NCBI GenBank assembly: GCA_905250075.1
Contig: CAJNOP010000130.1
Location: 124,001-188,000, forward strand
Origin: Rotaria sp. Silwood1
Lineage: Eukaryota; Rotifera; Eurotatoria; Philodinida; Philodinidae
Direction of reading: 5' to 3'
DNA length: 64,000 nucleotides
The notes beneath the pieces were generated by a model. That model was not told the DNA's origin, searched no databases, and worked only from the letters and a program-made list of their open reading frames with translations. The translations under genes and the position numbers were made by a program. How positions within the stretch are numbered: position 1 is the stretch's first letter; every line of letters begins with the position of its first letter. Positions 14,294 to 26,200 of this stretch are shown here, in pieces.

Positions 14294-14563
14294 AGTTGAA
14301 AACTAATATTAATAGTTTCGTGAAGGTCAAAGAGACGTTGAAGACGAAGAATAAACAGTCAGACATATAATTCAAACCGCATATTTCATGATTACTCACA
14401 ATATCAGTTGTTACAATACTTACCGAGTCGTCATCTTTTCAAGTTTATGATGATCGGAGATTGTTCGTAGAATGGCACCATGGCTCTGATTAGTTTGTGT
14501 TTGTAAGTCATTAATTGTATGTGGTCTCGACCTTCACGAAACTATTCATATCATTTTTCAACT
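14294..14563. mobile_element. Small inverted-repeat (MITE-like) element
   Basis: The left arm at 14294-14336 (AGTTGAAAAC, then AATAGTTTCGTGAAGGTC) is matched in reverse complement by the right arm at 14523-14563 (GACCTTCACGAAACTATT, then TTTTTCAACT). Each arm is about 40 bp, the loop is about 185 bp, and no coding sequence lies inside. This is the form expected of a non-autonomous DNA transposon. No clear target-site duplication could be read. Confidence 0.6.
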
Positions 14564-16169
14564 GTTCTGAGAAATGAAGGCTAACTGCTGACAATAAACT
14601 ATAGTACAATATGCACTTCATTGCAAAAGTGAACGTTTCCTTATTCGACAAAATTGAAGATTTATATTTCACACTAGTTTACATAAAACATTTTTTAAAT
14701 GTTTGAAAGTACATACTAGTTTCATAAGTCATATCATATCATATTTTTGGATTTTGCATGTGATAGTTGTATTGAGCAGCAAAAAATCCTTAAGAAGTAT
14801 GATTACTGTTATTTAACAACAGTTTATTTTCGAAATAAACAACAATATTTAGTCGATAAACGAAAAAAAATTTTGCACCGAAAAATAATGTTAGTCCCAT
14901 TAGCAGTTTTCCAAAGCGTAAAAATTAATACAGAAAAATTTCAATTGATTATAGTTTTTGAGAGGACATGATTTTCACCAACAGTTACTTGTGTGAACGC
15001 TTTCGGTATTCAAATGTTTGAGAAAATACTACACAAAAAACAAGTATTCAACCTTTGATATCTTAAATACACACCACTTCGGACAAATTCTTTTTTATGC
15101 TTTTCTCCTCAAGAATTTCAAGGATAGAATCAGCTCTGAAGATGGTTCATTTGAAAACAATAAAACATTTAATTATAACATTTTTCTCTTCATCGTCCAA
15201 TGCTCTCGTGCATTTAGAGATTTTCATCAGCATGAAATCCTACGTGTTGCATGCTTTAGTAGTGTAGAACTCATTAATTATGGTAATGGCTAAAATCTTC
15301 TAGTACAAATAATAAAAAACTTTGAAAGTTGAAAAATGTCAAGATTCTTCGAGATTTATACAAATAAAAAATAAAATTTAATATTAATATCGATCAATAG
15401 GAATGATATTGTCTTCTTTAAAACAACTGTTACTTCAGATAGCCTTAAAAAAATATTAATTAATTTTCAAAATTAAAAGCGTTAACTACGACTGATAAAA
15501 AAACGAAGTGCAACGATACATATTCGAATGATACTTTGGACAATTTCATTTCATCTTATGAAATAAATGAAGAAAAACTTATCTTTGAATTACTTATGTG
15601 TCAATTCAACGTTAAAGAAAATTACTCCATGTTATAAAATAGTTGCACAGTTCATACAAACACTGATATATAAAACATGTCTTCTTTTTAATTAATAGTC
15701 CATCAAATAAAATTATTCTGTAATAGAACATGGCTAGAATCTGAGGATCCATCATATCAATAACAAAAAATGCACTCGTATGCGCCAGCTGCTGTTTCGA
15801 CAGGAATCACAGATCATTTGAAGAGTAGTGAATGTAAAAAACTGTTTTCTTTCGAACTGCATATAATATATGGGCTTAAAAAGTGCATCGTATGCATAGA
15901 CGGCGCTAGTTATTGCCGTCTTTGTCTTGTCACAGAGGAACAGAATGCAAAAAAACAACGATTTTTTATTTAAAGTTTCTATTCGTTCGAATAAGCCATT
16001 ATTGCGTCCTCATCGCCACTCATCAAAATAAATATCTAACAAGATGTGATGAATTTCAGAAGCATTGATTATGTGAATATAGTCAACTCAAGAAAAAATG
16101 GATTTTTTTTGGACAATGTGAAACTTGTTTTTTTTCTCATATAACAGCTTGAGAATAATTGCCTGAATG

Positions 16170-16298
16170 AAAATATTGGTATTCCTTTAGCTGGTGTTAC
16201 CACTCATAAAAAGTATTCCACCATCGGATATTATAACATCACACGGCATAATACTTTTCACGAAGGAGAACATCAGCTAAAAGAATATCGAAATACTT
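16170..16298. mobile_element. Short imperfect hairpin element (about 130 bp)
   Basis: ATTCCTTTAGCTGGTGTT at about 16180 pairs with AACATCAGCTAAAAGAAT at about 16269. The pairing continues inward through AAAAGTATT and AATACTTTT. The arms are about 45-50 bp with a short loop. It is probably a very small MITE, though a chance hairpin in AT-rich DNA is less well excluded than for the larger elements. Confidence 0.4.
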
Positions 16299-16959
16299 TT
16301 TTTTTCATCTCGTTAAATTTTTTTGACAATATTTTCTCGCAAGAAATTGACAGTGATTTTTTTTTCTACAGTTATGGGTATGCTGAGATATAAGCATGCA
16401 TGATTGTGATGAAAGTTATCTCAATACATAGAGCATGTTGTTTGAAGAAGAATGTACAATGTTTAACATATTTTTCTTTTCAGTGAGTGTCTTTTTTGAC
16501 CTTTGCCTGTTATTTATAGAACAAGGACATGACGTTGTTTTTGAAGAACCATCATATTGATAGTGTATTTTCTGCTTGCTAAATTTGAAATATTCAATTC
16601 TTAGTCATAATCAATGTATTTAAAAATTTCATCAAGTCTTTCAACTTGCAAACAATTAGAAAAAGTTAAAACGAACGAAATCTTCGCTTCTATACAGATC
16701 TAAAGTTATTATGGACATATCTAACTGTTCTTGTTTTTTTTTTCTTACACATGTGCATTTGGAAGTGATGCATTCGTGTGGATTTATACTTCTATTTTCT
16801 TCCTTCATCGCTTGTCGTAAAGAGAAAAACCATACGTCCATTTATTTCTGAAGTTTTATTGATCTCTTGAAGATAGACAATATTGATTAACTAGTATTAC
16901 TTAGAAGATAAGTAGTACACCATTGTAATTTGGTAATCTTTTTCGTCTTCACTTTCATT

Positions 16960-18597
16960 ATGTCAAAGTCCAATATAATTTTGTCTGAATGCAAAATTTG
17001 TGGAGTTCCTGCTTCGTATTCTCATTATGGTGTTATATCATGCATGTCATGTAAAATGTTTTTCAAACGAAATGCTGAAAATCGAGAAGTTAGTTAAAAT
17101 AAAAACTATTTTTAATTCTCTAATTAGTTTGTTTAGAAAACATTGAAGTGCCATTTTGATGGTCAATGTGAAGTGAATATTCATACTCGTCATGTATGTT
17201 CTGCATGCAGATTAGAAAAATGCTTCAAATGTGGAATGTGTATTGACATGATCCAATGTATTCGAACTGGGAAGAAGAGAAAAAATACTGCATCATCAGC
17301 CTTACTTGCAGTGCTAAATCGAAAAAATGAACAATCATCAAAGGTTACTTTTTTGTATTATTATTATTATTATTATTATCATTTTATTCTAATTCAGTGA
17401 AGAGTATCAAGTAAATTTTTCTTACCATACACAAAATAAATTGTATACAAAGAACATACTTATTATGAATAAGAAGCAACCTAAGAAAATCAATTCAACA
17501 GTCAAATATTGTCAATGGCATTGTGATCCTATCAAAGTCGGTAGATTATTGTAAGAGTATTGTTACAAAACCAAATGATAGAATCACATTTAAATCTATA
17601 GTATTTCGATTCGACTAGATTCTACAGAAAAATATCGTGAGAACTGATTTGTCTAAAACAGAGAGTATACGATTACTTAAGCTTCCCTCAAAACAAAGTC
17701 ACTTTTCGTTAGCATGGTCGAAATTAAGATAAATATATAGGAAGATAATTTTATATCGTTTTTTTATTAATAAATAGTATTTTTTTTTTCATTTATTATA
17801 AAAAAAAGATATTGTCATTTTCGTTTTAGCTAACAACAATAAATTTACTTGATCAAGATCGATCATTATTAACTACTGATCAATGGACACTTCTATCCAA
17901 TTTAATTCATTCATACGATGAACATAATGCTCTAACAGTTGCAAAAGATTTTGCAAAAGATTTGAATAGTTCACATCCGAAATTACGTTTCAAAATAGAT
18001 GCAAACAAAACAGTTAAAATTATTACAATTCTTTGTCAAGCAACAGAACCATTTATTCAATCAAATCATCATTTTGCTTCATTACCTCAGCATGATCGTT
18101 CGATTATCTTGCGTGGTACTGTCGATAATGTTAGTTGTCTTGGTGCAGCTTTGATACTGCGTCAATCACAACTTATCACAAATTCAGGTTTTCGTAATGG
18201 TCTGGAAATTACTTATGGCACTATTCCATATTATTTAAGTATGAATTTAATTTCATCATTGAATCAAGATTGTGATCTTGTTAAATTATCATTATCAATA
18301 TTGGCTTTTTGCACAAGTAGTTGTGCTATCTTTAATAATAATACTTCACTTATGTATTTGACAGATATTCAATCATTTTTAAATATACAAAATATGTATG
18401 CTGAAGTTATATGGAAATATTTACTTTATAGATATTCGTTTGAACAATCTGTCGTACATTTTAATCAACTTGTTAAAAGTATTATTGCTGCAGTTACCGT
18501 TAGAACTCATCTACAAAATGTTAGAAATCATACTGATGTTATTGAGACACTCGTTCAACATATTGGACAAAAACAAATGAACATTCATGATAATTAA
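16960..18597 (+). CDS. Nuclear hormone receptor with divergent ligand-binding domain, 3 exons
   Basis: Exons 16960-17088, 17137-17343 and 17830-18597 join in phase 0 to 367 residues. The start is the ATG ten codons before the first zinc-binding Cys. Residues 11-84 form a two-zinc-finger DNA-binding domain. Finger 1 is CKIC, 13 residues, then CMSCKMFFKR. Finger 2 is CHFDGQC, nine residues, then CSAC followed by RLEKCFKCGM. All eight Cys are present. The P-box reads CMSCK rather than the common CEGCK or CDGCK, which suggests altered half-site choice. The last 255 residues are helical and should hold the ligand-binding domain (helix 3-5 region near QHDRSIILRGT), but they are very diverged from named subfamilies. 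The protein acts in the nucleus as a ligand-regulated or orphan transcription factor. Lineage-specific expansions of such receptors are known in invertebrates. Subfamily, ligand and target are unknown. Confidence 0.85.
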
Positions 18598-20288
18598 ATG
18601 AATTTTATTTTTCTGTTTCAAATTCTTTTGTTTTTTGATAATGTAAATAAATGAAAAAATAATGTGTTTAGAAAGAAGAAATTTATTTTGTCGATATATT
18701 TCTAAGTAAATGATTAAACAAGTACATATTAAATATGAAATGCATATTATTGTCATCATACATTGCATTTTAGGTTTTTAATGTAAAATGGAATGTTCTT
18801 CTTAATCTAAATAAGATATGATAAACATTCAATATTTATTTAAAAAAAATAATTAACTTTAAAAACAAAGCTTAATGAGAAAATGGTATTGAAATTTATT
18901 TATTATTATCATTAATGTTGATGTCATCTTTGTTTTCAACATTGTCAAACATATATTTTTTTGATAGACTACATGTACAAGGAAAAGTACTATAAAATAA
19001 TATTCATTGAAATAATCTTAGAGTGTAAACATTGTTTGAATAACTTGAAAATAAAAAAGAAATCATATGATGTCTTCTAGCAATATTCCCAGAAACTCAA
19101 TTAAGTACTAATGTAATAGATATAGAGATATAGGAAATATAGAGACATTGGAGGTATAAGTAACTTTCAATACAATCGAAGTACGATCCGCCCTCTCGTC
19201 ACCGCTCTGTTTTGAATTTTCTTCCGTGCATCCATATTCAGCACGCAGCGCCGCATGTAGGTCCAGCGAAGAAAGTTCTAAACGGAGCGGGGGGAGCGGC
19301 TGCATGTGGATGCCGCAAAAAAACTCACAACCCACATCGGTACATGTGAGTGCCGCGAAAGAACTCACCGCCCGCATCGCTACCATATCTCCTATATCTG
19401 CTGAACCTAGTTGCCTAGGACATAATTGAGTTTCTGAGGAAATCCTCCAAACGCATCTAATCAAAGAAATAGAGATTAGTGTTTTTATATCATTTCAATA
19501 GTCACATATTTTTAAATGATTTGTTTTACGAAAGGAAATTTCTCAGAGAAAAAAATCATCTTCAATTAAAAAAATATTATATATATAGATGGTTTTGATG
19601 TTTTCAATTGAACAAGTAAATAATCCGAAGTATTTTCTCAATAATAAAAGACCACTGAAAATTTCCTTTGTAAAAGTTTTAATCGAAGAAATATGCTTTG
19701 ATCATTGATGAAGTTTTTGAAAAGAGCGACAGAAAAGAAATTCATTGCTATGAAGGATAAATGTCTGGTGGAAAAAGTGTTGTACAAATAATTGTAGAAA
19801 TGATTATTCATTTTTTTATGAGATGTCGACTTTTTTTTTTTCGATGATTAGTTTCGTATCGCATTTCACAATCGAGTGAAATTCGAATACTATCTTATGT
19901 CAATAAGTATGTTATTTACATGATTTTATTAAATATTTTTATTTGCAAATTAAATTTAAACAGAGAGAACATGCACACAGATTCGTTACTGTTTCTCAAA
20001 CATAATCATGTTGATTTATCTTCATATATATATATATAGACACATACAAAATAAAATAGTAAATTAAGAAGCACTGAAAGACACCAAAAAATATTTTTAT
20101 GGAAAAACAAAAATTATTATTAATTCATATAAAACAAAAGGAAAACGACTAGATTTAGGTTTTAGTCTTATTTACAATTTGATACGTTGTTTATAGAAAT
20201 CAAATATACTGCCCAAAACAAAAGCGATGAATCTATATCGTGTCATATATCATCTGACCAATATGTTTTGTTTTTTTTTTATTATAAT
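18598..20288. other. Convergent intergenic region
   Basis: This lies between the 3' ends of the nuclear-receptor gene (+) and the kinesin gene (-). AATAAA-like signals follow the receptor stop (about 18645). It holds one GC-rich inverted-repeat element at 19090-19436, listed separately, and is otherwise AT-rich with no gene recognised. Confidence 0.5.
19090..19436. mobile_element. Inverted-repeat element with GC-rich core and 40-bp tandem repeat
   Basis: The ends are inverted: CAGAAACTCAATTAAGTAC at 19090 and its partner ending AATTGAGTTTCTG at 19436. Inner matching blocks read AGATATAGGA on both sides. The core at about 19185-19385 is far GC-richer than the surroundings. It contains two head-to-tail 40-bp units at 19302-19341 and 19342-19381, which differ at about ten positions and share GCCGC, AACTCAC and CGCATCG-type blocks. 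Small open frames inside are not convincing as proteins. Most probably a MITE that has captured or amplified a GC-rich core. Confidence 0.6.
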
Positions 20289-23200
20289 TTAACCAATGCT
20301 TCCTTTTGATCGATTTGATGATCGAGATCTATAACCAAAAAAAAGAAAAACCAATTAGTCAAATAATAAATATAATCATATTCATCTACTTGATTTGTCC
20401 AGCAAGTAATGGATTAAATGCATAAAGCCAATCATGAACATCTTTATCAACTAATGGTTGAATAAGAAAACTACGATATTTTGAAACAACGGAAAATATA
20501 TTTTGAGTATTCTATAAAAAGAAAAAAAATAAAATAAAATGAAATTTTCGAAAACATTCAATCAATTACTCTTGTTCCATTCATTGATTTTTCATCATTT
20601 AATTCAATACGTGCTGTTCCTAAATTAATTAATGCACGTACAACAGGATCTTTTTCATGATTATATATAAATACAAATGGACGTCGTACAATCTAGAAGA
20701 AAGGTTTTTTTTTTTTCGAGATTTTATATTTTAAAATTTTTTTTTAAATTTTACATACAACATATTTTTTTATCCAATCTGTTCCTTTTTCTTCAAAAAA
20801 TTTTAAATAACCACGACGTAATACAGTCGGTGAGAAATGAATTTCTTCAACTGATGGAATATATTTTGATGTTATATTTGATACATTCATTAAACTTTCC
20901 ATTGAATGAGATTTTAACATATTAGGTGATATAGAATCATGAATATTATTAATACAATGTACAGATGATATTGGAGTAGATGAATCCAAATGAGAAAATC
21001 TATAATAAAAAAAAAAGACAATCAGATTTTCATATAAATTAACTCGCAAGATAATATTAATCGAATTTGCAGTATGAAAAGAAGTCAATCAGTTATTAGT
21101 ACGAAGTGTAGATCAAATAAACAAAAAGAGCTGTTTCGAACAGTTCACTCTTAGAAGTCGAACTATTTATTTATGAAAAAACTCCAGTACGAAAGAAAAT
21201 AAAGAGTAAACATGACGTCTATTGAAAAATCAATAAGTGTATATGAATTTTGATGTCGTTGTAGGAGAAAAAACTGCTCAAAGCCATAGACTTCCGCATT
21301 CCTTCATCCATTTTTGCATACTGAATGTTCTAGTGCTCTTCGTTCCATTTTGATATCAGAAAAAAATTTTATATATTCGGAAAGTGTCATTCCCAAAAAT
21401 TGTTCGGACAAAATACTCTACTAAATTGAAAATTTTTCTATTCTAATGAGTTTTTATTATTACTAAAACTATTTCTCAATTTAATTCTTTTATTTACTTT
21501 GCAAGTTCCAAACCACTTGAAGATGGTTTCATAAAAGAATTTATCATAGTTGTTGTATGTATGTGTGATGATTGTGCATTCACCGATGATGATGATGAAG
21601 ATTTCACTAATGTATGACTAGGATGATTATCATCCGATGAAAGACGATCGGTTGTTACCTATTGAATAGATAAATTATTAAACTTTCCTTTTGTTTTTTT
21701 TTTTTACTTCAATTTCAGGTAAAGGCATTTTTAATATTGCTGGTAGTGAAGGTGTCATCATTGTTAAACAACGACGAAGTAATTCTTGTTGATGATCATT
21801 AAATGAAACATTGAAATCATTTATTGAAGTTTGAATTTTTTCTGATGATGTATTGTGTGTAGAATTTTTCAAAGAATTTTTAACTCGTAAAAAATGTCTT
21901 GTATGTTCAACCTAAACAACAATAAAAAAAAACAAAAAGAGGTCTTCATTTTACATAATTCTTCAAAAATGTAATAAGAAAATAGTTCATATATATTCTA
22001 ACAAGATGCTATTGATATACAATCTTTAATTGTATATCAACAATGTCTGTTGACTTTACAAAATAAAGAAAAAAAAAAAATTTTTGTTTGTTATTCAATT
22101 ATTAAACATACACATTCAATTTTATATAATTTTTCTAAATCTTGTTGATGTTCAATAATTAATGAATCACTTCTTGGTCTCCAACCATGTAACATTTCTT
22201 CTCCACGTACATAAATTTTTGATGTATCAATAACTTTTCGTTGTCTTCGTTGTAAACCAGGACTTTCATTTGAAAAATTTTGTGTTATTATATTTAATGT
22301 TAATGTATGTATTAATTTTAATTCATATATAGAAGATATACAATTTGAATGTTCATCATTTGTTAATGAACGTGTAATAGAATTAGTTGATAGAAAAAAA
22401 TTTTTTAATGATGAACGTATACGTGATGTTGAATCACCACTACGTGGATATAAAATAAGACAAAGATCTTTTGTTATAATAATTGGTTGAATAGAATTTT
22501 CTATTTCAAGATATGATGATATTGTTAAATAAACTGAATTACTATTTGATGTACAACGATTAAGTAATAATGAATTATGTAATGATGAATCCCATGCAAC
22601 TTCAAAATGATAAAATGTTCGTTGATCATGTTGTTTTTGAATATAATGTGATAATACAATATTTAATGAAAGTGTTTGACCATCAGTTTCATCAAATATA
22701 GAATTTTGTTGACTACGAATTCGACCTAATTGATAAAAAAAGAAATTGTTTTTTTTTCTGTATATATTTAAAATATTATTTTTACATACCAATAACAACT
22801 TCACGAACATTTTTCCAAATAAGTTCTGCATTTGTTTCATGACATAATGTTATTCCAATACGACGTTGAATACCTTGATGAAGAATAAATCGACCAGAAC
22901 ATGGTATATCATCAGAATGATCAACTGTTACAGCAGCATATCTATAAATAATTTGATGAATGATTATCAATGAAAATAAAATCGAATAACTTACTCGCCA
23001 TTTGGTGATAATTCAAAGATTTCATACCAAACAAGAAGATCATGAATAGTATGTACTGGATTTGTTGTACTAAGAAATAGAATTAAAATAAAACGAATAT
23101 TATATATATTGAGAGTTACCGATTTACATAGAAAAAACTAAATAAAGAAAATAAAAATGATTATCAAGCTCCTATACATAGAATTTTCAAAAAATCAAAT

Positions 23201-26200
23201 AAATGACTTTTTTTTTAGCAAGATGAACATACTAATATCAATTTATTCGAACTACAAGAGCCGATATGACAAATAATATCCTACAAAATGAAACGTCTCG
23301 GAATTCTATACGAAGTCTTTGAACTAAGAAATCAAAGCTAAACTTTTCATAGAGAATAGTAAAACGGCTTAAAGATCTTTCTTAAGATTGATGTATCGTA
23401 GCCAAAAGTAATCGTACAGAACTGGAAAATATAGTCATTTTGTAAAACATCGTGTATTTTATCGTTTTATGTAGTCTCAAAAAACAAATTTTATTTGCCT
23501 GTTCTGGATACTACTCTCCATTTCAAAATAGAAGGCGAGTGATTGCGAATCGAATAACTCGACAACGGCAATAGCTAGAGACCTGTGGTTTTCACCATTA
23601 GCAAGAGGAGACTGGGGAACGTGATCATATTGAAAAATTTGATTGGTCAGTGATTGACCAATAGGATTTGCGCCCGTTGGACATTTTGAACTTCAATTAA
23701 GCTATTCGACAGAAAAAACTGTTTTCTTTCGATCTACGCCAGACCCAGCTCGATAGCTTTCTCCGTTTAGGAGCTATACGCATTTTCCGGACACCCACGA
23801 AAGCAGCCAGATGACGTTTAACTATCCTTAAATAGGTCACACTATAGGTAATCGACCTTGCTGACTTCACTGATGATGTTTGTTTGTAATTTTGAAGCAA
23901 TATGAAACCACTATTCAAGATTTCCGATGCAGCTGTTCTCTATGCCATATAGCAGCAAAAACTAGGTTTTCGAAAATCTTGAAATAGCGGTTTCATATTC
24001 CTTCAAAATCGGAAACAAACATCACCAGTGGAGTCAGCGAGGTCGATTACCCATAGTGTAACCTATTTAAGGCTGATTAAACGTCATCTGGCTGATTCCG
24101 GGGGACTCCGGAAAATGCGTATAGTTCCTAAACAGAGAAAGCTATCGAGTTGCGCCTGGCATAGATCGAAAGAGAACAGTTTTTTCTGTCGAATAGCTTA
24201 ATTGAACTTCAAAATGAAACAAAGAAGCGTCCAGAAAGCTGTCTTCGAAGTGCTCAACGGGCGTAAATCCTATTGGTCAATCACTGACCAATCAACTTTT
24301 TCCATGTGATCACATGCCCCAGTCTCCTCTTTCTGATGGCGAAAACTGCAGGTCGCTAGCTATTTCCGTTCTCGAGTTATTCGACTCGCAATCACTCGCC
24401 TTCTATTTTGAAATGGATAGTAGAAATTTGTCGACTTGGCTTTCTGAAGATCCCAATTTTTGAAATCTGATAACCATTGTTATTTGTCTATATTCTCGTT
24501 TGTATATAATTTTCTCGACTTGAACAGCTACATTGAAAATGAACTTTGTAGAATAATATTAGTAGCCATTGAACATTAAGACTTTATTAAATTCAAATAA
24601 ACAGATATTCTAGTTTTTAGTGTCAATCAAATATTCAATTATTTTGTGGAAAATCACAAATGAATTTTATTTCTTTTTCTACGCTTCAGATTATTATGGT
24701 CAAACACATTTCGTTCGTTTTTGAATATCTATATATGCAAATTTTGCACCTAAAGAAAATCCCAACAAAAATCCTGTTACTCTATAGTAATTATAACTAT
24801 TTGATCGATTGTTTTTTCATCGAGTCATTGAGTATACTTAATTATTCAAGATTTCTTAGAAAAAAAAATTATTAAATTTATGTATTCACTAACCATATAG
24901 GTGTCATAGGATTTAATGTTTGAGCAGGTACTGGTTTCGAAAAAGCCTTTGCTGCTGCAGTAGCTGTTGATGAACGAGTTGTTGTTATGCTAAATTAAAT
25001 AAAAAATTTCCTACAATTCTATCGAATAAATAAAATTTACTTATTAAATGTAGGATTTGAATGTTCTTGATAATGACCCATTACTTCGAAGACAATTGGT
25101 TTTGTACGAATATAATCAATAAATGAACGAGTAACAATAACACTGAACTAAAAAAAAGAAAAAAAAATTTTTAACAGAAATCTTATGTTTATTTCAAAGT
25201 TAAATTTTTTTTTTTGATATTACATTTTGTATATGAAAAAAACCAAGTGCTACACCAGATTTGCCTGGATTTTTAATTGGTTCTGTTGAATAAGCTTCAT
25301 GATGTTGATGAAGAAAATTAAATTGACAAAAAATATCTTCATATTCTAATGGAATTTGTGATGCTTCTAAAATTGTTATACGAAATTGATATTCAACACC
25401 CAGTTGTTGTAATAATTCATTTGATGGAACATCACTTGTAGTCATCGTTAATATTTCTTCTAATAATTACAAAGAAAAAAAAAAGTTTAGTTTATTGAAA
25501 AGATAAGATTTATACTATTAACCAAAACTGCCTCCGTGAGATTTTAGTCCCTATGAGAATTAAACGTCTGAAAATTCTTCTGAAGGTAGTTCATAGATAA
25601 TGTCGGTCGGCATGATTGATCGATCTCAAGTTTTCAGGATATGATCTATCATGGTTGGCTATTATCTCCTAAAAACTTCAGAAGAAAATATAACAGGTCA
25701 TCTTTTGGGTAATGAAGCTTAGTAAGGTGGGCTAAAACTTTCATACTGGAAAAACCAAGTTCGAACACTTCGAAACTCTTAAGAAAAAAGTAAAACTGAA
25801 CTACCTTCATCGAATCATGTGGTATTTGGACTGAAGTTGTGGAGAACTATATTAAACAATCCATCAAAGAATTTAAAATGTCGAAGTTTCTAGTAACTGT
25901 CCGTTAAAATCTTAAAAAACATAATCTTTCTATAATATACTACAAGCTGTGCCCTTATATACTATTACTGAAACTTTCAGAAAACAATGATCAACTATGG
26001 TAGACTATCTTCTAAAAATTTCATAGTGACTATTCAATGATATTCTATAGCTTTATTTTGCATATCCGTGTTTTCAATAATAATGGTTTAGTTCATTAAT
26101 AGTTTGATACAAGAATTTTCAGACGTTTAGCTCTGTTAAGAATTACAACCTACAAAGGGGAAGATACTTTGGGTTAGTATTATTTACTTACTATTTGGTA

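Larger units (their letters stand above)
12354..16959. other. Intergenic stretch without recognised gene
   Basis: About 4.6 kb between the epimerase and nuclear-receptor genes. Open frames at 13091-13330, 14747-14971, 15018-15293 and 15752-15973 lack recognisable motifs, supporting splice signals or homologous repeats, so I do not call them. Two small inverted-repeat elements, at 14294-14563 and 16170-16298, are listed separately. Confidence 0.45.

Noticed and set aside
15752-15973. Overlapping Cys-containing frames on both strands
   Set aside because: Overlapping frames on opposite strands with no recognised domain and no splice sites; neither can be supported.
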